From NCBI GenBank assembly GCA_947379865.1, contig CANCOY010000019.1, forward strand, positions 1 through 39,158: a stretch of 39,158 nucleotides of DNA, written 5' to 3'. This stretch comes from Acetobacteraceae bacterium. GTDB lineage: Bacteria; Pseudomonadota; Alphaproteobacteria; Zavarziniales; Zavarziniaceae. A model generated the notes under the pieces. The model did not search any database. It was not told the DNA's origin and saw only the letters and a list, made by a program, of their open reading frames with translations. This document shows, piece by piece, positions 5,954-13,917 of the stretch; the first letter of the stretch is position 1, and every line of letters starts with the position of its first letter. A program made the position numbers and the translations under genes.

Positions 5954-7180
5954 ATGACAACAACAGGGGATGCCGGCCTTTCCGGCACCACAGGCGACTG
6001 GTGCGGCGCCGATCCGTTCGAGCCGTCGTTTCGCGACAATCCCTATCCGGCGCTGCAGGGCCTGCGGGCGCGCGAGCCGGTGAACCTGACCCCGGTCAAC
6101 ACCTGGCGCATCAGCCGCTATGATGATGTCTCGGCCGTCTTCAAGGGCGCCAAAACCAGCATGACCCTGGCCGACGGGTCATCACCCAATTTCGACCCGC
6201 TCGACATTCGCGGCAGCTTCCTTGAGTTCATGCTGAACAAGGATGGGCCAGCGCATATGCGCCTGCGCCGCTTGGCCACCCTTTCCCTCAATGCCAAGAC
6301 AGCGCGTCTGATGGAAAACGAGGTGCAACTCTCGGTTGCAGCGGCCATGGACACGGCGCTCGCCCAGGGTGGCATGGATGTGGTGCGCGACATGGCGCAT
6401 TTCGTGCCCTCGCGCATGATCTGCCAGATCATGGGCATTCCAGCTGAAGACCGCGCCCTGTTCGACGAATGGACGGCGGCCCGCACCAATGCCTTCTTTG
6501 CCAAATTCCTGCCGCCCGAGGTGCAGCAACGCACCCGTGATGCCGGCAGCGCCATGGCCGATTACTTCGAGGCGCTGGTGGCCATGCGGCGCAAGTCGCC
6601 CGGCAATGATCTTGTCAGCAGCATGATCAGTGCCGAGGCCGACGGTGAGAAACTGGGGGATGACGAACTGGTGGTGCAGGCCATCGGCATCATCATTGCG
6701 GGCTACGAGACCACCATTGGCCTGATCGGCAATGGCCTGCGCGCCTTCCTCGATCATCCGGAACAGCTCGACAAATTGCGCGCCAATCCGGCGCTGATCA
6801 ACAATGCCATCGAGGAATGCCTGCGCTTTGATACGCCGATCCTGTTCAACTGGCGTGTGCTGGCGGAACCCTTTGAGGTGGGGGGAACCCTGCTGCCGAC
6901 CGACGCGGTGCTGTGGCCCATGCTGGGTGCCGCCAACCGCGACCCGGCACGTTTCCCCGAGCCTGATCGCTTTGATATCGAGCGCAAGGACGTCGCCCAC
7001 CAGGCCTTTGGCGGCGGCAGCCATTTCTGCATCGGCAGCCAGCTTGCCCGCATGGAGGCCCGCCATGCCATTGGCCAGTTCGCCGAACGCACCCGCGGAA
7101 TTGCCATCCGCCAGGGCAAGCTGGAATGGTCGCACTCGTTCTTCCGTGTCATGGCGCACCTGCCCATCACATTCGCCTAG
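5954..7180 (+). CDS. Cytochrome P450 monooxygenase
   Basis: A 408-residue soluble bacterial P450, with no membrane anchor. It has the I-helix oxygen-activation motif AGYET (249-253), the K-helix ECLR (288-291, ExxR) and the haem loop FGGGSHFCIG with the proximal ligand Cys359. Class I P450s of this size need a ferredoxin and reductase; no dedicated ferredoxin is adjacent, so the redox partner is elsewhere or shared. It lies between an SDR and a DUF3237/BVMO pair in one operon, suggesting hydroxylation of an aliphatic or alicyclic ring as the entry step. Start supported by GAGGAAA upstream. Substrate unknown. Confidence 0.94.
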   Translation: MTTTGDAGLSGTTGDWCGADPFEPSFRDNPYPALQGLRAREPVNLTPVNTWRISRYDDVSAVFKGAKTSMTLADGSSPNFDPLDIRGSFLEFMLNKDGPAHMRLRRLATLSLNAKTARLMENEVQLSVAAAMDTALAQGGMDVVRDMAHFVPSRMICQIMGIPAEDRALFDEWTAARTNAFFAKFLPPEVQQRTRDAGSAMADYFEALVAMRRKSPGNDLVSSMISAEADGEKLGDDELVVQAIGIIIAGYETTIGLIGNGLRAFLDHPEQLDKLRANPALINNAIEECLRFDTPILFNWRVLAEPFEVGGTLLPTDAVLWPMLGAANRDPARFPEPDRFDIERKDVAHQAFGGGSHFCIGSQLARMEARHAIGQFAERTRGIAIRQGKLEWSHSFFRVMAHLPITFA

Positions 7181-7200
7181 GATCCTGGAGGATTACGCCC

Positions 7201-7653
7201 ATGACCATGCCGACGCTTGAAACCCGCTGGCTGATGACCCTGCGGGGCCGCATCACCGCCCCCGTCGTTGTGCCGCCCATGCATGTCTTCAACGTGGAAG
7301 AAGCCAGCCTCAGCAGCCCGCGCATCAACGCAAAGGCGGTCAATCCCAGTGGCGACTGGGTGCGCATCCAGGCCAATGGCAACTGGAAGCTGGACGTACG
7401 CCTGATGTTCCAGACGGACGATGGCGAGCACATCTATTGCCACTATAACGGCGTGCTGCGCATGGACCCGGGCCTGGGCGACCGCCTGGCCTCGGGCGAG
7501 GCGATCCCCGGCAGCGACATCTATTTCCGCAGCGCCCCCTTCTTCGAGACAGCTTCGAAAAAATATGCCTGGCTGAACGACATTCTGGCGATCGGCAAGA
7601 TCACCAGCTTTGGCGGCGGCGAGGTGGTGTACGAGCTTTTCGAGGTTTTGTAA
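7201..7653 (+). CDS. DUF3237 domain-containing protein
   Basis: A 150-residue protein, starting MTMPTLETRW. DUF3237 proteins are small beta-barrel-like proteins of unknown biochemical role, often found near catabolic oxygenases and CoA enzymes. Typical elements here are 'GRINAKAVNPSGDW'-like loops (PRINAKAVNPSGDWVRIQAN) and 'YFRSAPFFETASKKYAWLND'. The start at 7201 is chosen for the CTGGAGGA 9 bases upstream; a longer frame from 7126 overlaps the P450 and lacks a good ribosome-binding site. It lies 20 bp after the P450, so it is probably co-transcribed. A function in the ring-oxidation route is inference. Confidence 0.85.
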   Translation: MTMPTLETRWLMTLRGRITAPVVVPPMHVFNVEEASLSSPRINAKAVNPSGDWVRIQANGNWKLDVRLMFQTDDGEHIYCHYNGVLRMDPGLGDRLASGEAIPGSDIYFRSAPFFETASKKYAWLNDILAIGKITSFGGGEVVYELFEVL

Positions 7654-7753
7654 GTCCTGCCTGAAATGTGTCGACGCGGCGCCGGAAAGAGTCGACCGGG
7701 CGGCTACAGGTGATATCGTCTGTGCCTGCGTCAGGTCTTGCGGGCCGGTGCCA

Positions 7754-7782
7754 AGAAATTAACGGCCCAGAAGTTAACGGCC
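7754..7782 (+). repeat. Two tandem copies of a 14-bp sequence before the BVMO gene
   Basis: AGAAATTAACGGCC (7754-7767) and AGAAGTTAACGGCC (7769-7782) are 13/14 identical with a 15-bp period, ending about 10 bases before the ribosome-binding site of the BVMO. The 152-bp gap here is long for this operon, so the repeat may be a leader element or an internal regulator site. Confidence 0.55.
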
Positions 7783-7805
7783 AAAAAATCCAGGGAGGAG
7801 TCAAC

Positions 7806-9260
7806 ATGTCCACAGCGCGCAAGCTCAGGGTTGCCATTGTCGGGGCGGGTGCTTCCGGCATCATGTCTGTCATCAAGATGCGCGAGGCGGGGATCGACGA
7901 CATCACCGTCTTCGAGAAGGCCGCCTCGCTGGGCGGCACCTGGCGGGATAACCGTTATCCTGGCCTGTCGTGCGACGTGCCCTCCCATCTCTATCGCTAT
8001 TCGTTCGAGCCCAATCCCGACTGGAGCCATGTCTGCTCGCCGGGGCCAGAGATCCTTTCCTACCTGAAACAGGTGGTAGAAAAGCATGATGTGGCCCGCC
8101 ACATCCAATTCTCCAGCGAAGTGACCAAGGCGGAATTCAACGCTGGCAAGTGGACCATCGAGACAACCCAGGGGCCGCAGGGCGCTTTCGACGCCGTGCT
8201 GGTGGCGGTGGGTGTGCTGCACCATCCGGTCTATCCCGATATCCCGGGTCTCGACAGTTTTGCCGGCCCGGCCTTCCACACCTCGCGCTGGGACGACAGC
8301 GTCTCGCTCAAGGGCAAGCGGGTGGGCATCATCGGCACCGGGTCAACCGCAACCCAGATCACCGGCGCCGTGATTGGCGAGGTGGCAAACCTCAGCCTGT
8401 TCCAGCGCACCGCCCAGTGGGTCCTGCCCCTGCCCAACACGCCCATCCCGGAAGAGGAGAAGGCGGATTACCGTGCCAATCCCGGCAAGCTGGATGCGGA
8501 ATACGGCCGCCTGGCCAAGGAGTTCAACAGCAACTTCGCCGCCGCCGTGGTGGGTGCCAATGACGAGGCCTATCAGGGCATGGTCATGGCCTGCCAGTCG
8601 AACCTTGACCGCGTGAAGGACCCCGAGCTGAAGGCCAAGCTGACGCCTGATTACAAGGTCGGCTGCAAGCGCATGATCATGTCGGACATCTTCTACGAGG
8701 CGGTGCAGCAGCCCAATGCCGAGGTGGTGACCGACAAGATCACGGCGATCGAGCCGGGCGGCGTGCGCACCGCCGATGGTCGCCTGCACGAACTTGACGT
8801 GCTGGTGCTGGCCACCGGCTTTGACACTCATCGCTTCGTGCGGCCCATGAACGTGATCGGCCGCGAGGGCCGCCGCCTGGACGAGATCTGGTCGGGTGGC
8901 AACGAGGGCTATCTGGGGGTCACCGTCCCCGATCTGCCCAACTGGTTCATGATCGGCGGGCCGAACAGCCCCATCGGCAATTTCTCGTGGCTGATGACCG
9001 CCGAGAACCAGTTCAACTATGCGATGAAGCTGATCGACAAGCTGCGCTCGGGCAATGTCACCGAGATTTCGCCCAAGGTGGAAGCCGTGCGCGCCTTCAA
9101 TGCCGCCGTGAAGGCCAAGATGCCCGACACCATCTGGGCGACCGGCTGCAACAGCTGGTATGTCGACAAGAACGGCCATGTCGCGTCCTGGCCCTGGACC
9201 TATGAGAAGTTCGAAGCCGACATGGCCGAGCCCGTGCTCGACCATTACGAAATGGCCTGA
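7806..9260 (+). CDS. FAD-dependent Baeyer-Villiger type monooxygenase
   Basis: A 484-residue flavoprotein monooxygenase. It shows the FAD Rossmann motif GAGASG (13-18), GGTWRDNRYPG (43-53), the BVMO fingerprint FAGPAFHTSRWD (152-163) and a second dinucleotide motif GTGSTA (177-182) for NADPH. Enzymes with this set insert oxygen next to a ketone to give an ester or lactone. Start chosen at 7806 because of AGGGAGGAG; an upstream in-frame start at 7668 adds 46 low-complexity residues. It is followed 23 bp later by an alpha/beta hydrolase, which could open the lactone. Cyclic ketone as substrate is inferred from context. Confidence 0.92.
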   Translation: MSTARKLRVAIVGAGASGIMSVIKMREAGIDDITVFEKAASLGGTWRDNRYPGLSCDVPSHLYRYSFEPNPDWSHVCSPGPEILSYLKQVVEKHDVARHIQFSSEVTKAEFNAGKWTIETTQGPQGAFDAVLVAVGVLHHPVYPDIPGLDSFAGPAFHTSRWDDSVSLKGKRVGIIGTGSTATQITGAVIGEVANLSLFQRTAQWVLPLPNTPIPEEEKADYRANPGKLDAEYGRLAKEFNSNFAAAVVGANDEAYQGMVMACQSNLDRVKDPELKAKLTPDYKVGCKRMIMSDIFYEAVQQPNAEVVTDKITAIEPGGVRTADGRLHELDVLVLATGFDTHRFVRPMNVIGREGRRLDEIWSGGNEGYLGVTVPDLPNWFMIGGPNSPIGNFSWLMTAENQFNYAMKLIDKLRSGNVTEISPKVEAVRAFNAAVKAKMPDTIWATGCNSWYVDKNGHVASWPWTYEKFEADMAEPVLDHYEMA

Positions 9261-9283
9261 ACGGACCGGGGCAGGAGCGAACC

Positions 9284-10183
9284 ATGACAACATCCGAACT
9301 CGACCAGGTGCTGGCCATGGTCCGCGCCGCGCCCTTCACCAGTGACCAGCCCGTGGCCACCGCCCGGGCTGGCATGGACAGCATGGGCGATGCCTTTCCC
9401 GTGCCGGCAGGGGTGAGGGTTGAGACCATCACCCTGGGCGGCCGCCCGGCAGAACGGCTGACGGCTGCTGGACAGGCGGGGGCCGGCAACGGCCCCGTCT
9501 TCCTCTATCTCCACGGCGGCGGCTATGTGATTGGCTCGCCCAAGTCGCACCGCCATCTGGCGGCGCAATTGGCCCTGGAAACGGGCGGCGTGGTCTATGT
9601 CCCCGATTATCGCATGGCGCCGGAAGACCCCTTTCCGGCCGCTGTGGACGATGGTCTGGCCGCCTATGCCGAACTGGTGGGCCGATACGACCCGCGCCGG
9701 CTGGCCGTAGGCGGCGATTCAGCCGGCGGCGGCCTTGCCTTTGCCACCCTGCTGGCCGCCCGGGACAAGGGCCTGCCCATGCCCGGCGCTTTGGTGGGCA
9801 TCAGCCCCTGGGTAAATCTGGGGACGGAGAACGCCAGCTATGACCGGCTGGCGGGCGTCGACCCCATGCTCTCGCGCCAGGTGATCGCTTATTTTGCGCC
9901 GCGCTATCTGGGCAATACCCCGGTGCGTAACCCCGCCGCCTCTCCCCTGTTCGCCGACCTGCGCGGCCTGCCACCCACCCTGATCCAGATCGGTGACCGG
10001 GAATGCTTTTTTGGCGACGCCACGGATCTGCACGAGGCCTTGCTGGGCGCGGGCGTCGATTCGGAACTGGTGGTCTGGAAGCAGATGTTCCACGTCTGGC
10101 ACCTCTACTGGCCCCTGCTGAGCGAGGGCCGCGCGGCGATTGCCGAGATCGCAGCCTTTGTGAAGGGCCGCTGCGCCGCCTGA
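9284..10183 (+). CDS. Alpha/beta hydrolase of the hormone-sensitive-lipase (HSL) family
   Basis: A 299-residue esterase. The oxyanion-hole motif is HGGG (77-80) and the nucleophile elbow is GDSAGG with Ser146. The acid is probably the Asp in QIGDRE or GDATDL, and the catalytic His lies in MFHVWHLY near the C terminus. No signal peptide, so cytoplasmic. HSL-type esterases hydrolyse small esters and lactones. Placed between two BVMO genes, it is the obvious candidate for opening the lactone formed by either. A GCAGGAGCG ribosome-binding site precedes the ATG. Confidence 0.92.
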   Translation: MTTSELDQVLAMVRAAPFTSDQPVATARAGMDSMGDAFPVPAGVRVETITLGGRPAERLTAAGQAGAGNGPVFLYLHGGGYVIGSPKSHRHLAAQLALETGGVVYVPDYRMAPEDPFPAAVDDGLAAYAELVGRYDPRRLAVGGDSAGGGLAFATLLAARDKGLPMPGALVGISPWVNLGTENASYDRLAGVDPMLSRQVIAYFAPRYLGNTPVRNPAASPLFADLRGLPPTLIQIGDRECFFGDATDLHEALLGAGVDSELVVWKQMFHVWHLYWPLLSEGRAAIAEIAAFVKGRCAA

Positions 10184-10196
10184 GGCAGGACTGTCT

Positions 10197-10221
10197 GGTC
10201 GCCGGGTGTTGCCCGGCGACC
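10197..10221 (+). promoter_or_regulatory. Strong stem-loop between hydrolase and second BVMO
   Basis: A perfect 10-bp stem, GGTCGCCGGG and CCCGGCGACC, with a 5-base loop (TGTTG), 13 bp after the hydrolase stop. No T-run follows; a TATACT box sits just downstream (about 10229-10234). It could be an mRNA-processing or attenuating hairpin that sets different levels for the last gene. Confidence 0.6.
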
Positions 10222-10286
10222 CATTAGGTATACTGCTACCCAAAGGCGCTCTTGGCGCCACCCATTGTCACGACCCGGAGAGTATC

Positions 10287-12089
10287 ATGGCAGCGCAGAC
10301 CTCGGCCGACCTTGGCTTTGATCCCCAGGCCCTGCGTGAGAAATACCGGGTGGAGCGTGACCGCCGCCTGCGCAAGGACGGTTCGGCCCAATATGTCGAG
10401 ATCGCGGGCGATTATGCCCAGTATCTGGACGACCCCTGGGCAGAGCCCGGCTTTACCCGCGCGGCCCTGAAGGAAGAGGTTGCGGTGCTGGTGATCGGCG
10501 GCGGCTTCAGCGGCCTGCTGGCGGCGGCGCGGCTGAAACAGGCCGGCATCACTGATGTGCGCATCATCGAGAAGGCGGCGGATTTCGGCGGCACCTGGTA
10601 CTGGAACCGCTATCCCGGTGCGGCCTGCGATACCGAGAGCTATATCTATATGCCGCTCCTGGAAGAAACCGGCTATATCCCCGAGCGCAAATATGCCCGG
10701 GCGCCGGAACTGCTGGAGCATTCGCGCCGCATCGGCCGGCATTTCGGCCTCTATGAAAAGGCCCTGTTCCAGACCGAAGTGCGCGAAATGCGCTGGCAGG
10801 AGGATACCTCGCGCTGGCTGGTGACAACCACGCGCGACGATGCCTTTAGCGCGCGCTTTGTGGTGCTGGCGGGCGGCCTGCTGCACCGGCCCAAGCTGCC
10901 GGGCATTCCCGGCGTGCGCAGCTTCAAGGGCCACAGCTTCCACACCAGCCGCTGGGATTATGAGTACACCGGCGGCAGCTCGCTGGGTGGCCTCACGGGC
11001 CTTGCTGACAAGCGGGTCGGCATCATCGGCACGGGTGCCACGGCGGTGCAGTGCGTGCCCCATCTGGGCGAGGGCGCCAAGGAACTATATGTGTTCCAGC
11101 GCACGCCATCCTCCATTGATGTGCGCAACGACCGGCCAACGGACCCGGAATGGGCAAAGTCCCTGAAGCCCGGCTGGCAGAAGGAGCGGATGGACAATTT
11201 CTCCACCGTGGTCTCGGGCGGCGATTTCGAGGTGGATCTGGTCAACGACGGCTGGACCGACATCATCGGCAATATCCTGCTCTCGGCCCGCCGCAAGGCC
11301 CAGGCCGGCGAGGAGGTGCAGGATCCCGCTGCCCTGATCCAGCTGGCCGACTATCAGAAGATGGAGCGCGTGCGGGCGCGGGTTGACGAGATCATCAAGG
11401 ACAAGGCCACGGCCGAGGCCCTGAAGCCCTGGTACGACCAGTTCTGCAAGCGCCCCTGCTTCCACGATTTCTATCTGCCCACCTTCAACCGCCCCAGTGT
11501 TCATCTGGTGGACACCAAGGGCCAGGGCGTGGAGCGCATCACCGAGCGTGGCGTGGTGGTGGATGGCCGGGAATACGAACTCGACTGCCTGATCTACAGC
11601 ACGGGCTTTGAGACCAGCACCGACTATACCCACCGCATCGGGTTCGAACTCTATGGCCGGGGCGGCCAGACCCTGACCGACAAGTGGAAGAACGGCACGG
11701 AGAGCCTGCACGGCCTGTTCACGCGCGGCTTCCCCAACTGCTTCATCGTGGCCACCATGCAGACCGGCATGAGCGCCAATTTCCAGCACATGCTGAGCGA
11801 GCAGTCCAAGCACATCGCCTATGTGGTGAAAGAGGCCACCGCCCGCAACATCAAGACGCTGGAGCCCGAGGCCGAGGCTGAGGCCAAGTGGGTCAGCACC
11901 ATCGTGCGCCAGGCCACCATGGCGGCCCCCTATCTCGCCGAATGCACGCCGGGCTATTACAACAACGAAGGCCAGATGAGCGAGAGGACGGCCAAGAACG
12001 CCTCCTTTGGGCGTGGCCCCGTGGTGTTCATCAAGATGCTGGAAGACTGGCGCGCCAGCGGCACCTTCCCTGGCCTCGAGACCAGCTGA
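10287..12089 (+). CDS. Second FAD-dependent Baeyer-Villiger type monooxygenase, long type
   Basis: A 600-residue protein. An N-terminal extension of about 65 residues (LREKYRVERDRRLRKDGSAQ) precedes the FAD motif GGGFSG (71-76), GGTWYWNRYPGAACD, the fingerprint FKGHSFHTSRWDY and the NADPH motif GTGATA. Length and N-terminal extension match the cyclopentadecanone/cyclododecanone and steroid BVMO group, which accept large or polycyclic ketones. Only about the core is shared with the BVMO at 7806, so the two probably act on different ketones or at different steps. GGAGAG supports the ATG at 10287. It is probably the last gene of the operon that starts at 5177. Confidence 0.93.
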   Translation: MAAQTSADLGFDPQALREKYRVERDRRLRKDGSAQYVEIAGDYAQYLDDPWAEPGFTRAALKEEVAVLVIGGGFSGLLAAARLKQAGITDVRIIEKAADFGGTWYWNRYPGAACDTESYIYMPLLEETGYIPERKYARAPELLEHSRRIGRHFGLYEKALFQTEVREMRWQEDTSRWLVTTTRDDAFSARFVVLAGGLLHRPKLPGIPGVRSFKGHSFHTSRWDYEYTGGSSLGGLTGLADKRVGIIGTGATAVQCVPHLGEGAKELYVFQRTPSSIDVRNDRPTDPEWAKSLKPGWQKERMDNFSTVVSGGDFEVDLVNDGWTDIIGNILLSARRKAQAGEEVQDPAALIQLADYQKMERVRARVDEIIKDKATAEALKPWYDQFCKRPCFHDFYLPTFNRPSVHLVDTKGQGVERITERGVVVDGREYELDCLIYSTGFETSTDYTHRIGFELYGRGGQTLTDKWKNGTESLHGLFTRGFPNCFIVATMQTGMSANFQHMLSEQSKHIAYVVKEATARNIKTLEPEAEAEAKWVSTIVRQATMAAPYLAECTPGYYNNEGQMSERTAKNASFGRGPVVFIKMLEDWRASGTFPGLETS

Positions 12090-12103
12090 GGGGCTCCGGC
12101 CCC
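12090..12103 (+). terminator. Possible weak terminator after the BVMO operon
   Basis: GGGGC-TCCG-GCCCC immediately follows the BVMO stop and is trailed by CTTTCATTCTT. The stem is short and the T-run poor, so the call is tentative. Confidence 0.3.
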
Positions 12104-12152
12104 CGGCCGCTTTCATTCTTCCCCCCGGATGAAATGAAAAGCTTGCAAACCG

Positions 12153-12164
12153 TACGGTAGCGTA
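12153..12164 (+). promoter_or_regulatory. Operator-like site A within the isomerase promoter
   Basis: TACGGTAGCGTA, one mismatch from the perfect palindrome TACGCTAGCGTA found at 36671. It lies between a -35-like TTGCAA (12143-12148) and a -10-like TGAAAT (12166-12171), 17 bp apart. This placement is typical of a repressor site. The genes downstream are the isomerase homologue and an acyl-CoA dehydrogenase. Confidence 0.6.
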
Positions 12165-12243
12165 CTGAAATCGCGGTGGCGAAAACGCCGCCGCGACGCA
12201 CCGGTCCGGGTACCTGTGCCTGCGGCTCAATCGGGGGGAAAAA

Positions 12244-12723
12244 ATGTTCGATGCTGTCCAGAAGCGCATGGTGAGCCATGCCCTTGTCATCATGCTTGTG
12301 GCTTTCATTGCGGGCCTTGGCCTGCTGTCCAGCCTGATCGGGGGGATTGAGCTGATCCCCGGCCAGATCATTGCCCTTAGCCTGCCGGGTGAGCCGGGTG
12401 CCTGGGCGCGCGCCCATGTGGGTGGCATCACCAATGCCATGTTGGTGATGATCATTGCCCTGATCATGCCGGGCATGGGCATCACCGGGGCGCTCGCCAG
12501 CCGGATTGGCTGGATGTTCATTGGCACCGCCTGGGGTTTCACGGTGTTCTATTGGGCGGCCCTGTTTGCCCCCAACCGCGCACTTACCTTTGGCGCCAAC
12601 AAGTTTGGCGAGGCCAATCTGGCGGCCATGATCGGCCTTCTGCCGGCGCTGGTTTTTGTGGTCGTCTCGCTGGCCGCCGTCATCATGCTGATCCGCGTCG
12701 CCCTTGGCGGCAAAAAGGCCTGA
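12244..12723 (+). CDS. Styrene-oxide-isomerase (StyC) family membrane protein
   Basis: A 159-residue, four-helix membrane protein. Colinear similarity to styrene oxide isomerase is clear: LIGGIELIPGQII, the block PGEPGAWARAH, then PNRALTFGANKFG. StyC carries out a Meinwald rearrangement, turning an epoxide into an aldehyde with a haem b cofactor. The residues I recall as functional in StyC fall at identical positions here: His58 (axial haem ligand), Asn64 and Tyr103. No styrene monooxygenase (StyAB) is adjacent; the neighbours are BVMO, acyl-CoA dehydrogenase and, under similar operators, a XylM-like oxygenase. An alicyclic or terpene epoxide is therefore a more likely substrate than styrene oxide (inference). 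An own promoter with site A precedes it. Confidence 0.87.
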   Translation: MFDAVQKRMVSHALVIMLVAFIAGLGLLSSLIGGIELIPGQIIALSLPGEPGAWARAHVGGITNAMLVMIIALIMPGMGITGALASRIGWMFIGTAWGFTVFYWAALFAPNRALTFGANKFGEANLAAMIGLLPALVFVVVSLAAVIMLIRVALGGKKA

Positions 12724-12759
12724 TACCTGTCATCAGTTCACGAAGCTTAGAGGCTTGTC

Positions 12760-13914
12760 ATGCTGCCCAGACGTTCGATCCATGATGCCACCCACGACCA
12801 GCTGCGGGAAAGCGTGCGGCGCTTCCTTGCCCGCGAAGTCGCCCCCTCCTTCCAGGCCTGGGAGGAGGCGGGCATGGTGGATCGCTCGTTCTGGCAGAAG
12901 GCCGGGGAGGCAGGGTTGCTCTGCCCCCAGGCACCGGCGGAACTGGGTGGGTCCGATGCCTCGTTCCTCACCAATGCGGTGATCATCGAGGAAATGTTCT
13001 ATTCGGGCTTCACCGGCCCCGCCACCGACATGTCGGTGCACAATGATGTCTGCGCCGGCTATATCATGAGTTACGCCACGGACGAGCAGAAGGCCCGCTG
13101 GCTGCCTGCCATGGCCCGGGGTGAACTGGTGGTGGCCATCGCCATGACGGAGCCGGGTGCCGGCAGCAATCTGCAGGGCATCCGCACCCGTGCGGTGCGC
13201 GATGGCGACGACTATGTGATCAGTGGGCAGAAGACCTTCATCTCCAACGGCCAGCACGCCGACCTTGTGATTGTGGTGGCCAAGACCAAGCCCGAGCTTG
13301 CCGCCAAGGGGGTGAGCCTGATTGCGATGGAAACCAGCCGTCCCGGCTTCCGGCGGGGCCGCAACCTCGACAAATTGGGCCATCTGTCGGCCGACACGTC
13401 GGAGTTGTTCTTTGACGAGGTCCGGGTGCCTGCCTCCAACCTGCTGGGACCGCCCGAGGGTGGCTTTGGCGTGTTGATGTCGGAACTGCCACAGGAACGC
13501 CTGGCCATTGGCCTGCAATCCATGGCCCAGGCCCAGCGCGCTTATGACATCACGGTCGACTATGTGCGCGAGCGCGAGGCGTTCGGCGCCAAGATCGCGG
13601 AATTCCAGAACACGCGCTTCCGCCTGGCGGACCTCAAGTCCGACCTGATGGTGGGCTGGGCCTATATCGACCAGTGCCTGCGCCAGCACGAGGAAAAGGC
13701 GCTCTCCAACACCGACGCCTCCATCGCCAAGCTGTGGTGCACGGAAATGCACGGCCGCCTGGTGGACACCTGCGTCCAGTTCTTTGGCGGCTATGGCTTC
13801 ATGCGCGAATACGAGATCTGCCGCCTTTATGCGGACGCGCGGGTGTTCCGCGTCTATGGCGGCACGTCAGAGATCATGCGCGAACTCGTCTCGCGCAATC
13901 TCGACATCCGCTAG
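12760..13914 (+). CDS. Acyl-CoA dehydrogenase, long-chain (LCAD-like) type
   Basis: A 384-residue FAD enzyme with all three ACAD parts: N-terminal helices, the middle beta domain MTEPGAGSN...SGQKTFISNG, and the C-terminal helical domain ending VYGGTSEIMRELV. The Glu position of medium-chain enzymes (YEGT) is Gly here (YGGT), as in LCAD. In the LCAD type the catalytic base is an earlier Glu, here probably in SELPQERLAIGL, which is present. It would introduce a 2,3-double bond into an acyl-CoA and pass electrons to ETF. It lies 36 bp after the isomerase gene and shares its promoter. It is clearly related to the ACAD at 32004. Confidence 0.93.
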   Translation: MLPRRSIHDATHDQLRESVRRFLAREVAPSFQAWEEAGMVDRSFWQKAGEAGLLCPQAPAELGGSDASFLTNAVIIEEMFYSGFTGPATDMSVHNDVCAGYIMSYATDEQKARWLPAMARGELVVAIAMTEPGAGSNLQGIRTRAVRDGDDYVISGQKTFISNGQHADLVIVVAKTKPELAAKGVSLIAMETSRPGFRRGRNLDKLGHLSADTSELFFDEVRVPASNLLGPPEGGFGVLMSELPQERLAIGLQSMAQAQRAYDITVDYVREREAFGAKIAEFQNTRFRLADLKSDLMVGWAYIDQCLRQHEEKALSNTDASIAKLWCTEMHGRLVDTCVQFFGGYGFMREYEICRLYADARVFRVYGGTSEIMRELVSRNLDIR

Positions 13915-13917
13915 GGA

